Below are positions 9,215 through 19,189 of a stretch of DNA of 64,000 nt, in pieces (the first letter of the stretch is position 1; each line of letters begins with the position of its first letter). A program made the translations under genes and the position numbers. The notes below the pieces were generated by a model. The model did no database searches. It was not told the origin of the DNA and saw only the letters and a program-made list of their open reading frames with translations. Source of the stretch: Ceratopteris richardii. Taxonomy: Eukaryota > Streptophyta > Polypodiopsida > Polypodiales > Pteridaceae. The stretch is taken from NCBI GenBank assembly GCA_020310875.1, contig CM035422.1, positions 51,593,894-51,657,893 on the forward strand, in the 5' to 3' direction.

Positions 9215-11344
9215 TTACTGTTCATCGACTATACCTTCTAAGTACATGTTTCGGGCTAATCTAAATGTACGGGCGATCTTTTTCTTAAGGGTTTCTAATA
9301 TTTGTTTAAGGGTATCTGGCTCTACTAATTGTGCATCTATTCTAACAGAGCTTAGGGCTATGGCTTCGGTGAGCAACATCTCGGCCTGTGTTTGCAAAAA
9401 GGCCTCCTGTAGGTAGAACTCGTTGGACAGGGCTGCATCTCTTGAGACCTTCATTTCTTCCAGTTGCTTCTGCATATTGATTACTCTGTCCTTTTGATTT
9501 TCAAGCTGATTTTCTTTTCGTTCAATCTCCTAGTTTTGGTACTATATAGTTCTGGAGTATGCGTCGCGTTCTCTTTTTAGATCTGTTATTAGCTTCTGTG
9601 TCTGTGCTTCTTGTGTTAGCTTTCGCCGTAATATGTTGTTTACCTTATCAAAATATAACTTAAATCTTTGGAGTTCCTCAGTGGTTCTCATCGCCAGCTC
9701 GTGCTGCTCTTGTCCTTTTTGTACCACTTCGTCCAGTGTTTGTCTTGTTTCTTCCAGCAAATTTCCTAATGCAACTCTGGCATCCTCCTTATCCTGCAGG
9801 TCTAGCTTTAATTGACTGACTTCTGCCTGTGTTTCGGTTTTCCGTGAGCTCTGCCAGTGCTGTATCTCTCTGATTGATCAGATTTCCTGTTCGGCGAGTT
9901 TTGCTTATAGTTCCTTCAGTTGATCTTGCAGGGATTGGTTTTCGGCTTTGGCAATTAGTAATTCTTCTTGTAGGGGGCCGATTTCAGCTTCTAGCATGTC
10001 AACTTTATGTTGTAGCTCGTTGCGGATACTGTCTGTGGCAGCTTTCATGTGGATGGGTAGTTGTTGAGATAAATTGATAAGAACTTGGCCCATATTGGCC
10101 AGTTCGGACAGTATTGGAATGGAAGGAAGGGGTAGCTGAGGTTGTGGTTGGGAAGTGGATGTGTTGAGGAGCTGTTGGGAGTTTGGTGGAGAGTAGTTGA
10201 GGGAGGAGGATGAGGATTCGGTGGTTTCGACAGGGTGAATGGGCTGGATGGGGATGATGGGTGGTTCCGGTGGGGGAGTGGGAGTTAAGGTTTGAGTTGT
10301 TACCTGATTTATGTTTTGTTGTTCCTGCTCTACAAATGTGGATTCCACTACCTTAAGTAGTCTGTCCAATGCGTCTTTAGCAGCTTGTTCTTCATCTGTT
10401 TGTTGTTCTTCTTCAGACTGCTGATTTGATGTTTCTACAGGCGATGTTGTTTCAGCTTCAGTACGAGTTTCTTGTTGTTGCTCCTGGGAAGATTGCACAG
10501 AGGATTCATTCTGCATGGAGGTGGCGGTGTCGTGGAATGTGTCTTCTTCTTGCTTGTCTTCTTCTTTATCTTCTTCTTTATCTTCTTCGGCTGACTTCTG
10601 TGCTTCACTCTCAGATGAGCTAATTCTGATCCTTTTTCTGCGGAAAAGCTGGTTGAGTTCCTCTTCATCTTCTTCTTCATCGTCTTCTAGCAGTTGTATC
10701 GACTCCTCATGTCTTAGAATGGGCCCCCGGGGTGGTGGTTAGGCTGCAAGGATTGCCGGAAAGAGAAATGACAAGATATGTGGCAATCTAGATCTAGGCG
10801 TACTACCCTTGTTTACCTGTTTGATTATAGCTATGCACTCTTTGTGGATATGTTGGAAGAAATATGTAGCGAAGTTTACTGGTTCTCGGGATGCTAAGTC
10901 TATGGCTGAGTAGAATGGCCGGGATATGCCATAAGTGCGCTTCTGTAGATTTAGGATTGCTACCAAGAATGGGAGTGCGGTTCTTTCGGGTTCCGGTCGG
11001 CAGAGAATGGCATATTCGTTAGAGGAGTATCTAGGGAATAAATGGTTCATGGTGGCTAATGGAAAATTCGGGCCATTCTCTTGGCCTTGCGAAGGGAGTC
11101 GATACGACTCAGCGAAGGTTTGGAAGGTGATTACGGTTTGGGCCGGTAAGGAAGTGATAGCCCATCTTCGCTCATTGGCTGTTGATTGAGCGATGGCGGA
11201 TATGATCTGTGCAAAGAAGGGGTGGGCTTCCACTGAATGCCACGACAATTCAGCAAAATTTGCAAGCCCACGGTTGCGCAAGAACTCTCCTACGTCAGCA
11301 GGGAGTCCATCACGGAAAGCGGCATAATTAGCCAAAGCTTCCAT
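9215..11344 (-). pseudogene. G2 ORF3: family B accessory protein with globular head, acidic linker and coiled coil
   Basis: It starts at MEALANYAAFRDG (ATG at 11344) and ends at 9215 (YLEGIVDEQ). Pieces are 10739-11344 (201 codons), then after one TAA the same frame continues through 9905-10516, with further stops near 9903 and 9540. The layout is a globular, Phe/Leu-rich head of about 200 residues, an acidic Ser/Glu segment with the basic cluster RRKRIRISSSESE, a Pro/Ser/Gln-rich stretch, then about 300 residues of heptad-like coiled coil. The same protein is encoded by G3 and G4. It occupies the env position but shows no signal peptide or membrane segment. I recognise no known family; function is unknown. 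Confidence 0.75.
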
Positions 11345-11682
11345 GGCGCAACACAGATAACAGGCTCAAAACGCAGGCACGCAGGGATTTCACAAACATA
11401 CAAGCATACAAACACAATAGCGATTTTCGGCGAAACAGAAAAGTTTAAATAGATGCATCGCGGTGGAGGGTAATGAGGGATGGTTAATCATCGTGCGATA
11501 TTGAAATGATAATTCTTTAACTTTGGTGTGCATGCGTGAGTAGCTGGCAAGAGCAGGGTGGCTTATGACATAATTAGGAATCAAGACGCAGTTATTTACA
11601 GACATATATTATTAAACTCACAAAAAGGAAAGACAAAGAAAGAAAAGCGAGCGCCAAACGACGCGGCCCACCGAAAAACGTT
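11345..11682 (-). other. G2 spacer between integrase and ORF3
   Basis: 338 bp without protein similarity. Parts recur in G4 (38648-38993), for example the gtgtgcatgcgtgagtagctgg stretch. Such a conserved untranslated block could hold a splice acceptor or internal promoter for ORF3; no clear signal is visible. Confidence 0.5.
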
Positions 11683-14148
11683 TCAGTGCGGTTTAGACGT
11701 GTGTTGGTATGGTCGCAGCTTCGAACCGTTGATTACTTTCGGAAGAGGGTTTCCGATCAACGTAGTCAACCAAAAAGTTGTTGGGCCCACTTGTTCTGAA
11801 ATCCGGTAAGGGCCATACCATCGTAATTTGAATTTACCAGCAAACCGATTCGACTTTGCATTATAAAAAAGGACAAGTTGCCCCACCGTAAAAACTAGAG
11901 TTTTCAAGTGTCGATCATGCATCCGAGCCTGTCTTAGTTGTACTTCCTGCATAGTTAAAAAGCTGTACCATCGTTGTTCATCTAACCCTCTGAGTGTATC
12001 CAACCGAAATGACAGTGAGTCTTCCGGTAGCAGTTTCTGAGCGATTGCTACTCGTAAACTTGGTATAACTATCTCCATTGGTGCTATTGCTTCTAATCCA
12101 TAAGCTAGTTTGAAAGGTGTCAATCCTGTTGTTACCTTGTATGTAGTCCGGTATGCCCATAATACTGCAGGTAGCAGTTGTTCCCATCTTTCCGGTGCTT
12201 CCATGATTAATTTCCGAAGCATATTCAGCAAAGATTTGTTTGTACTTTCGGCCAAACCATTAGCACGAGGATAATAAGGAGAACTAAACTTATGCGTGAC
12301 CTTGAACGACTGTGTAAGTGCCTTCATTAAATGGTTTACAAAATGAGTGCCTTGATCTGAAACAAGTTCCAGTGGTAAACCAAAACGTGGAAAGACATCG
12401 GTTAGCAGACACTTTGCTACCGCAACAGCTGTAGCAGACCGTAAAGCCCAGGCTTCTGCCCATCTGGTTGCATAGTCTGTACAGGTCAGTATGTAACAAT
12501 TGTTACTGAAGACTGCTCGAGGTGTAATCTGACCGATAAAATCTAGACCCCACTTCTGGAAAGGTTCCAATGGTAAGATGGGTTGCAGAGGGAAAAGATG
12601 ACGTTGCAGGGGTTGTCCAGATCTTTGATAAGTATCACATTGTTTGACAAACTGTGATACATCTCGGTACATAGTTGGCCACCAGAGACCACTTTGTAGA
12701 ATTTTCCAGTGTGTTAAGTCTGCAGCAAAATGGCCACCGGAAGGAATTGAGTGAGCCAAAGTAATAACTGAGTTAACTTCATGTGGTGGAATACATCGAA
12801 GTAAAATTCCGGTATGATCCACATAGTATAATTCTCCAGCAATTAACCGAAATCGGTGGTTAAAGAGTGCAATTTTCCTGCGTACTACCGTAGAAGTCTG
12901 AGATGGAAGGCAGCCATCAGTGAGAAAGGTCAGGATCTGATCATAATATGTAGATGGTGTAGGTGGGTCTGTAATTTCATCATTCGTTGGTTCAGAGACA
13001 TAAATAGCCGGGGTTGTGTCATCTATGCCTATCGGAGCTTCACCGGAATCTAAGCGGGAGAGGAAATCTGCTAAGGCATGTGAATTGCCTGGCCGATGAA
13101 TGACTTCGTAGTCAAATTCTTGTAAAAGTAGAACCCATCGTGCTAATCGACCACCTAGATGCTGTTGCCGAACTAGATAGACAAGTGCAGCATGATCTAC
13201 ATGAAAAGTAAATTTACGGCCCAACAAATAATGTCTGAATTTCTTGACAGAATATACTAGCCCTAGACATTCTCTTTCTGTTACAAAGTAATTCTTCTCA
13301 GCAGGGGCTAATCTGCGACTTGCATAGTATACGGGTCTGAACCACCTATCAGTTTGTTGCATCAAAATGCTTCCTATTGCTATATCTGAAGCATCAACAA
13401 ATACATGAAATGGGCGATCCCAATCTGGAGGCTGTAAGATGGGAACTTGTGTTAATGAATTCTTTAAACGATCAAATGCTATCTGACATTCTTGGGTCCA
13501 CTCAAATTGTCGAGGAGTCTTGGTGATTAATCTGTTCAGAGGTATTGCCAAGTGAGCAAGCCATCGTAGGTGTCTTCCATGCCATCTTACTTGGCCCATG
13601 AAGCGCATAACTTCCTTCAGTGTAGTGGGCACCGGGGCTTCTAACACAGCTGAAATTTTATCTGGATCCACCTGTATGCCTTGTGCAGATACAATGTGAC
13701 CAAGTAGCTTGCCACATGAAACCGCAAACACAGATTTGTTTGGGTTCAAACATAGTCTGTATTCTCTACATTTCTGAAAGCAGCATCGTAAATGGAACAG
13801 GTGTGCTATCATCTTACCTAAAATTGAAAAATCGTTGAGATACACTTGCATAAATGAAGTAAGATAAGGAGAAAATATTTTCTGCATACACCTTTGGAAT
13901 GTACTTGGGGCATTCCTTAATCCAAACCACATAACAGTACAAGCAAATACACCCCAGTTGGTAATGAATGCAATTTTTGGTATATCATGTTCAACCATTC
14001 TAACTTGATTATATCCACTGTACCCATCTAAAAATGAATACATTTCATGTCCTGCTACTCTATCAAGCATTGGGTCAAGAAAAGGGATCGGAAAAGGATC
14101 AGACACTATAGCTGCGTTCAGTTTCCGGTAATCTACACATATTCGCAA
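11683..14148 (-). CDS. pol: G2 Pol: reverse transcriptase - RNase H - integrase, open for 821 codons
   Basis: This is the longest frame in the window. RT motif A is YSFLDGYSG (D41); the polymerase box reads YLND at residues 103-106 where G3 has YLDD, so a catalytic Asp is now Asn (codon 13834-13836). RNase H spans about 248-365, with D252 (VDAS), E293 and D318. The integrase zinc domain has H466, H473 and C504, but the fourth ligand is Tyr (CDTYQR). The integrase core has D536, D598 and E634, a correct D,D35E. The C-terminal part ends with a GPY-type module (WYGPYRI); there is no chromodomain. The frame begins at an internal Met; RT really starts upstream in the next feature. Confidence 0.92.
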   Translation of the reverse strand: MRICVDYRKLNAAIVSDPFPIPFLDPMLDRVAGHEMYSFLDGYSGYNQVRMVEHDIPKIAFITNWGVFACTVMWFGLRNAPSTFQRCMQKIFSPYLTSFMQVYLNDFSILGKMIAHLFHLRCCFQKCREYRLCLNPNKSVFAVSCGKLLGHIVSAQGIQVDPDKISAVLEAPVPTTLKEVMRFMGQVRWHGRHLRWLAHLAIPLNRLITKTPRQFEWTQECQIAFDRLKNSLTQVPILQPPDWDRPFHVFVDASDIAIGSILMQQTDRWFRPVYYASRRLAPAEKNYFVTERECLGLVYSVKKFRHYLLGRKFTFHVDHAALVYLVRQQHLGGRLARWVLLLQEFDYEVIHRPGNSHALADFLSRLDSGEAPIGIDDTTPAIYVSEPTNDEITDPPTPSTYYDQILTFLTDGCLPSQTSTVVRRKIALFNHRFRLIAGELYYVDHTGILLRCIPPHEVNSVITLAHSIPSGGHFAADLTHWKILQSGLWWPTMYRDVSQFVKQCDTYQRSGQPLQRHLFPLQPILPLEPFQKWGLDFIGQITPRAVFSNNCYILTCTDYATRWAEAWALRSATAVAVAKCLLTDVFPRFGLPLELVSDQGTHFVNHLMKALTQSFKVTHKFSSPYYPRANGLAESTNKSLLNMLRKLIMEAPERWEQLLPAVLWAYRTTYKVTTGLTPFKLAYGLEAIAPMEIVIPSLRVAIAQKLLPEDSLSFRLDTLRGLDEQRWYSFLTMQEVQLRQARMHDRHLKTLVFTVGQLVLFYNAKSNRFAGKFKLRWYGPYRISEQVGPTTFWLTTLIGNPLPKVINGSKLRPYQHTSKPH

Positions 14149-14499
14149 CTGCTTATTCTTTTTCGGGACAATAACAATTGGTGAGATCCATTCAACATGT
14201 TCTATTGGTACAATAAATCCGACTTTAAGTAGCCTATCAAGTTCTACCTTTACCTATGATGCATAGTTTGGATTCATCCGGTAGCTGGGTTGTTTGTTCG
14301 GTTTGGCCTCCGGCTTCAGCATGACTCTGTGCTGATAGATGCGCGGGTCCAATCCTTTCATATCTTTGTAATCCCATGCAAAGATGTTGGAGAATTCTCG
14401 AAGTAGCTGGATTAAGCCTGCTTGAAATGTTTCCGGTAAGTTTTGCTTTATCTTCACAAGACGCGGATGATCTTCATTGCCTAAATTATAAGTGATCAA
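14149..14499 (-). pseudogene. pol: G2 RT N-terminal region
   Basis: The frame 14254-14499 encodes NIFAWDYKDMKGLDPRIYQH and the lead-in to RT fingers. A TAG stands at about 14254-14256, where G3 reads Glu, and the frame then continues (GFIVPIEHVEWISPI, VPKKNKQLRICVDYRK) directly into the 821-codon frame. A single base change therefore separates the two. Confidence 0.8.
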
Positions 14500-15248
14500 C
14501 TGATCTTCTGAGACATAAAATTGTCGAGGCTTCTCTGTATCGTCAGTTGGCTTAAAAAGTTGTTGCAGTTGAACTCATTTATAGCATCAGTATCTTCCTT
14601 GTTATCTTCTTCTGTTACAGTCATTACCGTACAAACTGCAGGGTTCCACTTATCTACAACAGATTGCAGATCAACAGTTCCTAGGGAAATCAAGTCAATG
14701 TTATTTTTCAGAAACTCTTCTTCTTCATCATCTGACAATCCATCTAGCATATGGACTGGTTCTGCCAAATACAGTCTAGCATGCAACTCGCAAGGTTGTA
14801 TAGCATCTAATTTTACAATGTATTTACGATTTTTATCCTTGAAAGTGAGCTCTTGTGCAGACCAATCCTGTATCACCTTAGCGTGCTTCGGCCAAGGTCG
14901 GCTGAAAAGGAGGTTGTAATCAAGAGTGGATTCCGGTAAATCTAGTATGAAAAAGGTCATTTTAAATGTTGTACCTTGTAAAGTGATTGGTACGTTTCGT
15001 ACAAGTCCAATGGGATGGACTCTTGATTGGTCGGCCATTCTGACAAAAAACTAAACTGGTTCGATTTCGGTCCACCCTAACCTTTTACATAGTGCAGCAG
15101 TAGCAATGTTGACACCGGATCCTCCATCAATTAGTACCTGTGTGATTTTATGATTCTTATACCATACCGTTATAAAAGGAACTGAATGATCGACCGTAGA
15201 ATCGGGTTCCGGTTGTACTGTTGCTGTCGCCGGAATGCAGGAAGGCAC
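14496..15248 (-). pseudogene. pro: G2 retropepsin and PR-RT linker
   Basis: Frame 15051-15248 has VLIDGGSGVNIATAALCKRLG; the DGG form of the active site is shared with G3 and is common among plant gypsy proteases. A TAG near 15050 splits it from 14496-15038 (180 codons), which holds the flap side and LLFSRPWPK, where the usual ILG-R-PWL is altered to SRPWP. An acidic tail (LSDDEEEEFL) links to RT. The stop stands where G3 has Gln. Confidence 0.75.
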
Positions 15249-15257
15249 ATGACTGAA

Positions 15258-15797
15258 CTATTGTTGAAATTGCTGTCGAACTCCCGGTACTAGTGCAAGT
15301 AATTGGCCCAAAGGAAGAGTGATGGATGCTTTAGATAAAATTTCCCAGGCCTTTTGTGATTGGATTGTTTCCACAGATTCTGAAGATGATGCGCCTGCTG
15401 AAGATGATGTGTCTGCTGCTGATGATATACATGCTGCTGATGATGTACCTACTGCTGATGATATGCCTACTGCTGATGATGTGCCTGCTGCTGATGATGT
15501 ACCTACTGCTGATGATGCTGATGATGTACCTACTGCTGATGATGTGCCTGCTGCTGATGATGTGCCTGCTGCTGAATTGGAATCCTGTTGTTGTGCTCCT
15601 TCTTCGGTTACCGGAATAGGATCTGGGAAGACTGGAGGTTCTGCGGTGGTCCATTCACTAGCCTTGTTGTACATCCTTTGTTTTTCGCGTATACCTGGTT
15701 CAAATAATTCTGCTGCAGGCTGTAGTTGTTTACCGGAGTGGGTCTGAATTACTGCAGCTTGCGTTTCTACTGGTGTGATTTGTACCATATTAGCCAT
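15258..15797 (-). CDS. G2 gag-PR linker with repeat expansion
   Basis: 179 codons. The N-terminal part (VQITPVETQAAVIQ, MYNKASEWTTAEP) and the C-terminal part (AWEILSKASITLPLGQLLALVPGVRQQFQQ) match G3. Between them is a low-complexity run of SSAVGT/SSAAGT hexapeptides encoded by an 18-bp minisatellite that G3 lacks. No enzymatic domain is seen. Confidence 0.7.
   Translation of the reverse strand: MANMVQITPVETQAAVIQTHSGKQLQPAAELFEPGIREKQRMYNKASEWTTAEPPVFPDPIPVTEEGAQQQDSNSAAGTSSAAGTSSAVGTSSASSAVGTSSAAGTSSAVGISSAVGTSSAACISSAADTSSSAGASSSESVETIQSQKAWEILSKASITLPLGQLLALVPGVRQQFQQ
15383..15575. repeat. 18-bp minisatellite inside G2 gag-pol linker
   Basis: About ten units close to gatgatgtacctactgct, one of them shortened by nine bases. 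The unit length is a multiple of three, so the frame stays open on both strands (SSAVGT on minus, DDVPTA on plus). Confidence 0.9.
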
Positions 15798-16868
15798 TGG
15801 ATTTTGTCCTTCCTTCTTCCTCTGATCATATTTAGCTGCATCTTTACAGAACCTTCTAATGTGACCAAATTCACCATAGAAATGACAGCGCAGTGGTGGC
15901 AGATTGGGATTTTCCGGTGGTGGTCCGGTCTGCCAACGGTTTGCGTTGTAGTTGTTGTTTCTCTGTCCTCTATAATTTCGATATCCTTATTGATGATTGT
16001 TCCTCATTTGCGGAGGCACATAATGATTGGTTGGTTGTCCTGATTCCTGTATAATAGCATTGACAGTTGCGGTTCCCTGCACTTTTGCGTTGTATGCGCA
16101 GTTTTCGGTGGTGTGTCCGGCAGTGTTGCAGATAGCACAAAATAACTGATTAAGTGCACAAGTGGCACTAGTATGGCCTGAATTCTTGCATGTGATGCAG
16201 TATACTTGTCTGGTCATCTCTTCGGCGACATTTCTGTTTGTTTTTAACCACTCCAGATCCTCTGTAAATCCTCCAACCTTGTTTTCCAGCTGTAGAGCCA
16301 TTGCGATTACTGCATCTAGCGTCATAGCTCCTACACAGCGTATGATCATAATCTGTTTAAGTTGTGGAGTCAAGCCATTGATAAACCACTGAGTGATAAC
16401 GTCGTCCGGTAGGTTGGCGTGTGCTGGTGGTAACTGCCTTAGATGCGTCCTGAATAGAGTGGCGTATTCTTGCACTGTTTGGTTTACCTTCTGTCTATTG
16501 TTTTGTAGGTAGTAAAAATTTTTTGCTGGATTCTTCTTTAGTCTAAACCTTTGCAGAAATGCATCCCTCACTGCTTCATAGGTGCCGAAATGGTTAATAT
16601 CATATTTTGTAAGCCATCTAGCTGCTTCATTGACCACGGTGGACTAGAAAACAATAGCCTTATATGCCGGATCAGGTGGATGATTGAGAACTGCGTAGCT
16701 TATCTCGAATGTGCGTACATGAGCATCCGGGTCATCTCCTCGGAATCCACCAAATTTAGTGTACGTCACTCCTGTTGGAGGTGGCCTTGGTGGGCATACT
16801 TGTTGTTGCTGCTACGTATGTTGTTGTTGCCCGTTCATGGCGAGTGTATTGTGAATATCTTCTGGATT
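15798..16868 (-). pseudogene. gag: G2 gag: capsid and nucleocapsid
   Basis: The 216-codon frame 15987-16637 includes the capsid core (YDINHFGTYEAVRDAFLQRF, YATLFRTHLRQLPPAHANL) and two zinc knuckles, CITCKNSGHTSATC and CAICNTAGHTTENC. A third, degenerate knuckle (CHFYGEFGHIRRFC) follows near 15850-15893 after a TAA at about 15986. Upstream, FGGFRGDDPDAHVRTFEI leads in, and a TAG near 16645 replaces a Gln of the family. Spacing is the canonical CX2CX4HX4C. Confidence 0.85.
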
Positions 16869-17465
16869 TCAGGGCTGAATATCTGAACTATAGGAATGTG
16901 TATCGTCAGACTGTGCACTTTCCGATTCGATAATCTTGTTCAGTATGCTTCGAATCTTAGTTTCGAACAAATTTCCTTCCTTCCTGATGTCGAGTGTAGG
17001 GGAACTTACTCCAAAAAGCGGTGGCTGGGCTGAAGATTCACCAAAAAAGGGTAAACTGTCGCCGAAAAACTGTGATTTTGTTACCGAAATATCACCGGAA
17101 TGTGCCGAATTTTCACCGGAATATGGTGTTTTTTCGCCTTTGCAAAATTCTTTGGCTAAAGTATTTCTAGTCGTAAACAACTTTGAATCTTTATGCAAGA
17201 TTGTTAAACTAACTTGAGACTACGTCCTGGTAGATTCTGGAGTTACTATATCTTCGACAGACTGTGCCGAAATAGTACCGGAATTCATCAGAGGCGTAAC
17301 ACGTTCCACCGGAATATGACCGGAATCACTTCTATCGTTCTTGACTTTCTTGACAACTGGGTCAAACCTAGTTGTACTTCTACCTCCCGGAGTTGTCCTT
17401 AGTAAATTAAGTACTCCAGACTGACGGTTCTTGGGATACGTTTCACCGGATCGAGTAACCGGCAT
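16869..17465 (-). pseudogene. gag: G2 gag N-terminal leader region
   Basis: The start MPVTRSGETYPKNR (ATG at 17465) is about 165 bp after the PBS and recurs at the same place in G3. The region is Ser/Gly/Glu-rich, with repeated FFGES/FGVSSPT blocks, and breaks into 17220-17465 and 16869-17198. A stop lies in a short Gln-rich stretch at 16797-16835, next to the capsid. Confidence 0.6.
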
Positions 17466-17629
17466 GTATCATCTTTTGCACTAATCGCGTACTATCACTA
17501 TCGATTAAAATTTTATAATCACGTTTCCACAGCAAGTTTGCAACAATTTGGTTCTGTTGCTACTTTCGACAAACAAACAGTAATCTTGATGTTTGATTTC
17601 GATAGACGAATGACAATCTTGATGCCACC

Positions 17630-17647
17630 TTCCCACAGACGGCGCCA
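17630..17647 (-). promoter_or_regulatory. G2 primer-binding site
   Basis: On the minus strand, two bases after the LTR end, tggcgccgtctgtgggaa. The first nine bases equal those of the tRNA-Asp type but the rest differ; G3 has nearly the same (tggcgccgtctttgggaa). The primer tRNA is therefore not certain. Confidence 0.7.
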
Positions 17648-17649
17648 AG

Positions 17650-18592
17650 TGTTAACTGCTAAACGCTTCGTTCTAACTATCAGAAGAGCGTTTAACCGAC
17701 TCTTGGGGTTCTTGGGAGTGGTAGGGGTCTGTTAGACAGAGGCCCTGTACTTAGTTCCCAAAATAGCTGATATCTATTGTTCTTAGACAGTGTCGATACA
17801 GTCTTAGCTCAGCTACCAGTAGCAAATAGATTGTACCCAATTGCTCTGTACCTAGATACCGAATTACTTCAGACTAATATGCTATTGCAACAATACAGTA
17901 GTCTAACCTTCACCGAGACAAGACTCACAGTCAAGCAACCGGATCACAGAAAGTACCTGCGGATTCAACTTATAGTATAAAGACTAACACACACTGGAAT
18001 TACCCTTAACTATAGGTAATTCTCACCGTACAAGTGCAGATCGAGAACAGCACTACTTCTGCACAACGTTCTTAGGGAAACAGTACCACGGTCACACAGA
18101 CTTATCAGTACTTAGCAGTTCAACAAGGAGAGGAGCACTACTTCGTACATCTAACATAATAATTCTTCACAACGATCCACAATAATCTTCAGAAAATGGT
18201 CCAACGTCTTACTGAATGGACTAAATTCACCGTGTAACCGAGATTGACAGATAACAACACAGAACACAACAGAGTACGCAGAGTTTAGACCAGACACACT
18301 ACAGCAATACTTAAGGTTCACTGCACAAAGTCACTCAAGAAAGAATAACACAACTACACACAACGACCCAGAGTAATCAGAAACTAAACAACACACACTG
18401 CCGCAACATTCAGACAGATAACTAGATGAACAGTCTGGTGATAACACGAGAATTAGGCCAAAATTCCCCGCACTCTGGAGCACTTCTTTTCATTGCTTTA
18501 TATAGAAAGTACAAATAGGTGAGTAACCACCTTTCACGCGTGTTCTGCCACGATTTCTGTTACATCTGTCCCAATCTGACGGCCGACTAACA
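17650..18592 (-). repeat. G2 5' LTR, 943 bp
   Basis: On the plus strand it runs tgttaact...gactaaca, a TG...CA LTR. The TATA box is at about 18497-18505. The right flank begins catgcc. Its hairpin copy (about 18420-18440) is weakened by two C-to-T changes compared with the 3' LTR. Confidence 0.93.
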
Positions 18593-18619
18593 CATGCCAG
18601 CAGATGAACGAAGGAACTA

Positions 18620-19018
18620 GGACATGCTCAACCACAAGATATCCGACAAGTTTGGGTGCCTAAGAAATTAGCCGCAGCTCAACAAGAACAATTACAAATA
18701 TGGGTACCCAAGAAGCTCTTACATACACAACAACCTATGCTCTCCCACATGAGAAAAGTCTCAACAAAGAAGCCAAGGCGAGGCAAGGGTCAGAACCAAA
18801 CACGAAGACTAAAAACAGACCAACTCACCTCTTCAACAAGAGTCAGAAGACCATCAACAATGGTATGGGTATGGAAGCCAAAAGCACTAGTAACCCCCGT
18901 AGAACCAAAGAACCAACCACGTGGGATACAAAATTTAAGAAACCATCTACAGATGAAGAAGCCCAATGTGATCTTGACCAAACATGGTTCTCAAATGGAT
19001 CCCTATAAGGAGGAATGA
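18620..19018 (+). pseudogene. C1 copia gag-pol linker, WVPK-repeat region
   Basis: The frame reads VWVPKKLAAAQQEQ, then IWVPKKLL, then VWVWKPKALV. Repeated WVPK motifs are typical of the region between the zinc knuckle and integrase in some plant copia polyproteins. It is rich in Lys, Gln and Arg and ends at a stop at 19016-19018. No catalytic residues are expected here. Confidence 0.5.
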
Positions 19019-19189
19019 TCATTTGTCAGTCAACAATCCATCGCTTACATCATTTCAAGGTCCAATGAATATCTCCAACAAAGACGACATCAACATCCAC
19101 AAGTAACATCGGCATTAATATAGGGCCACATTACATGGCTGTGCATAGACACGTTTGAGAGTCCCATGCACAAGAGCACATTAAGCAGA

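Larger units (their letters stand above)
8593..18592 (-). mobile_element. G2: Ty3/gypsy retrotransposon, family B, near complete
   Basis: Read on the minus strand: 5' LTR (17650-18592), PBS, gag, protease, RT-RNase H-integrase in one 821-codon frame, spacer, ORF3, then a truncated 3' LTR (8593-9173). The shared 581 bp of the two LTRs aligns without gaps, with roughly 29 differences by hand count (about 5 percent). The right flank starts with CATG. The left part of the 3' LTR (363 bp equivalent) and its flank are deleted; the break joins G1 integrase at a short shared ctactat/actat stretch. The RT active site is mutated, so the copy could only have moved with help. Confidence 0.92.

Noticed and set aside
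9215-11344. Family B ORF3 as an envelope gene
   Set aside because: It is in the env position but lacks a signal peptide, transmembrane segment or Cys-rich ectodomain; it is coiled coil and acidic linker.
11683-14148. Chromodomain or second archaeal-type RNase H in family B Pol
   Set aside because: The C-terminus ends after the GPY module without chromodomain text, and only one RNase H is seen between RT and integrase.
15319-15747. Plus-strand frame rich in DDVPTA repeats
   Set aside because: It is the opposite strand of the G2 minisatellite; the minus strand is the real coding strand, as shown by G3.
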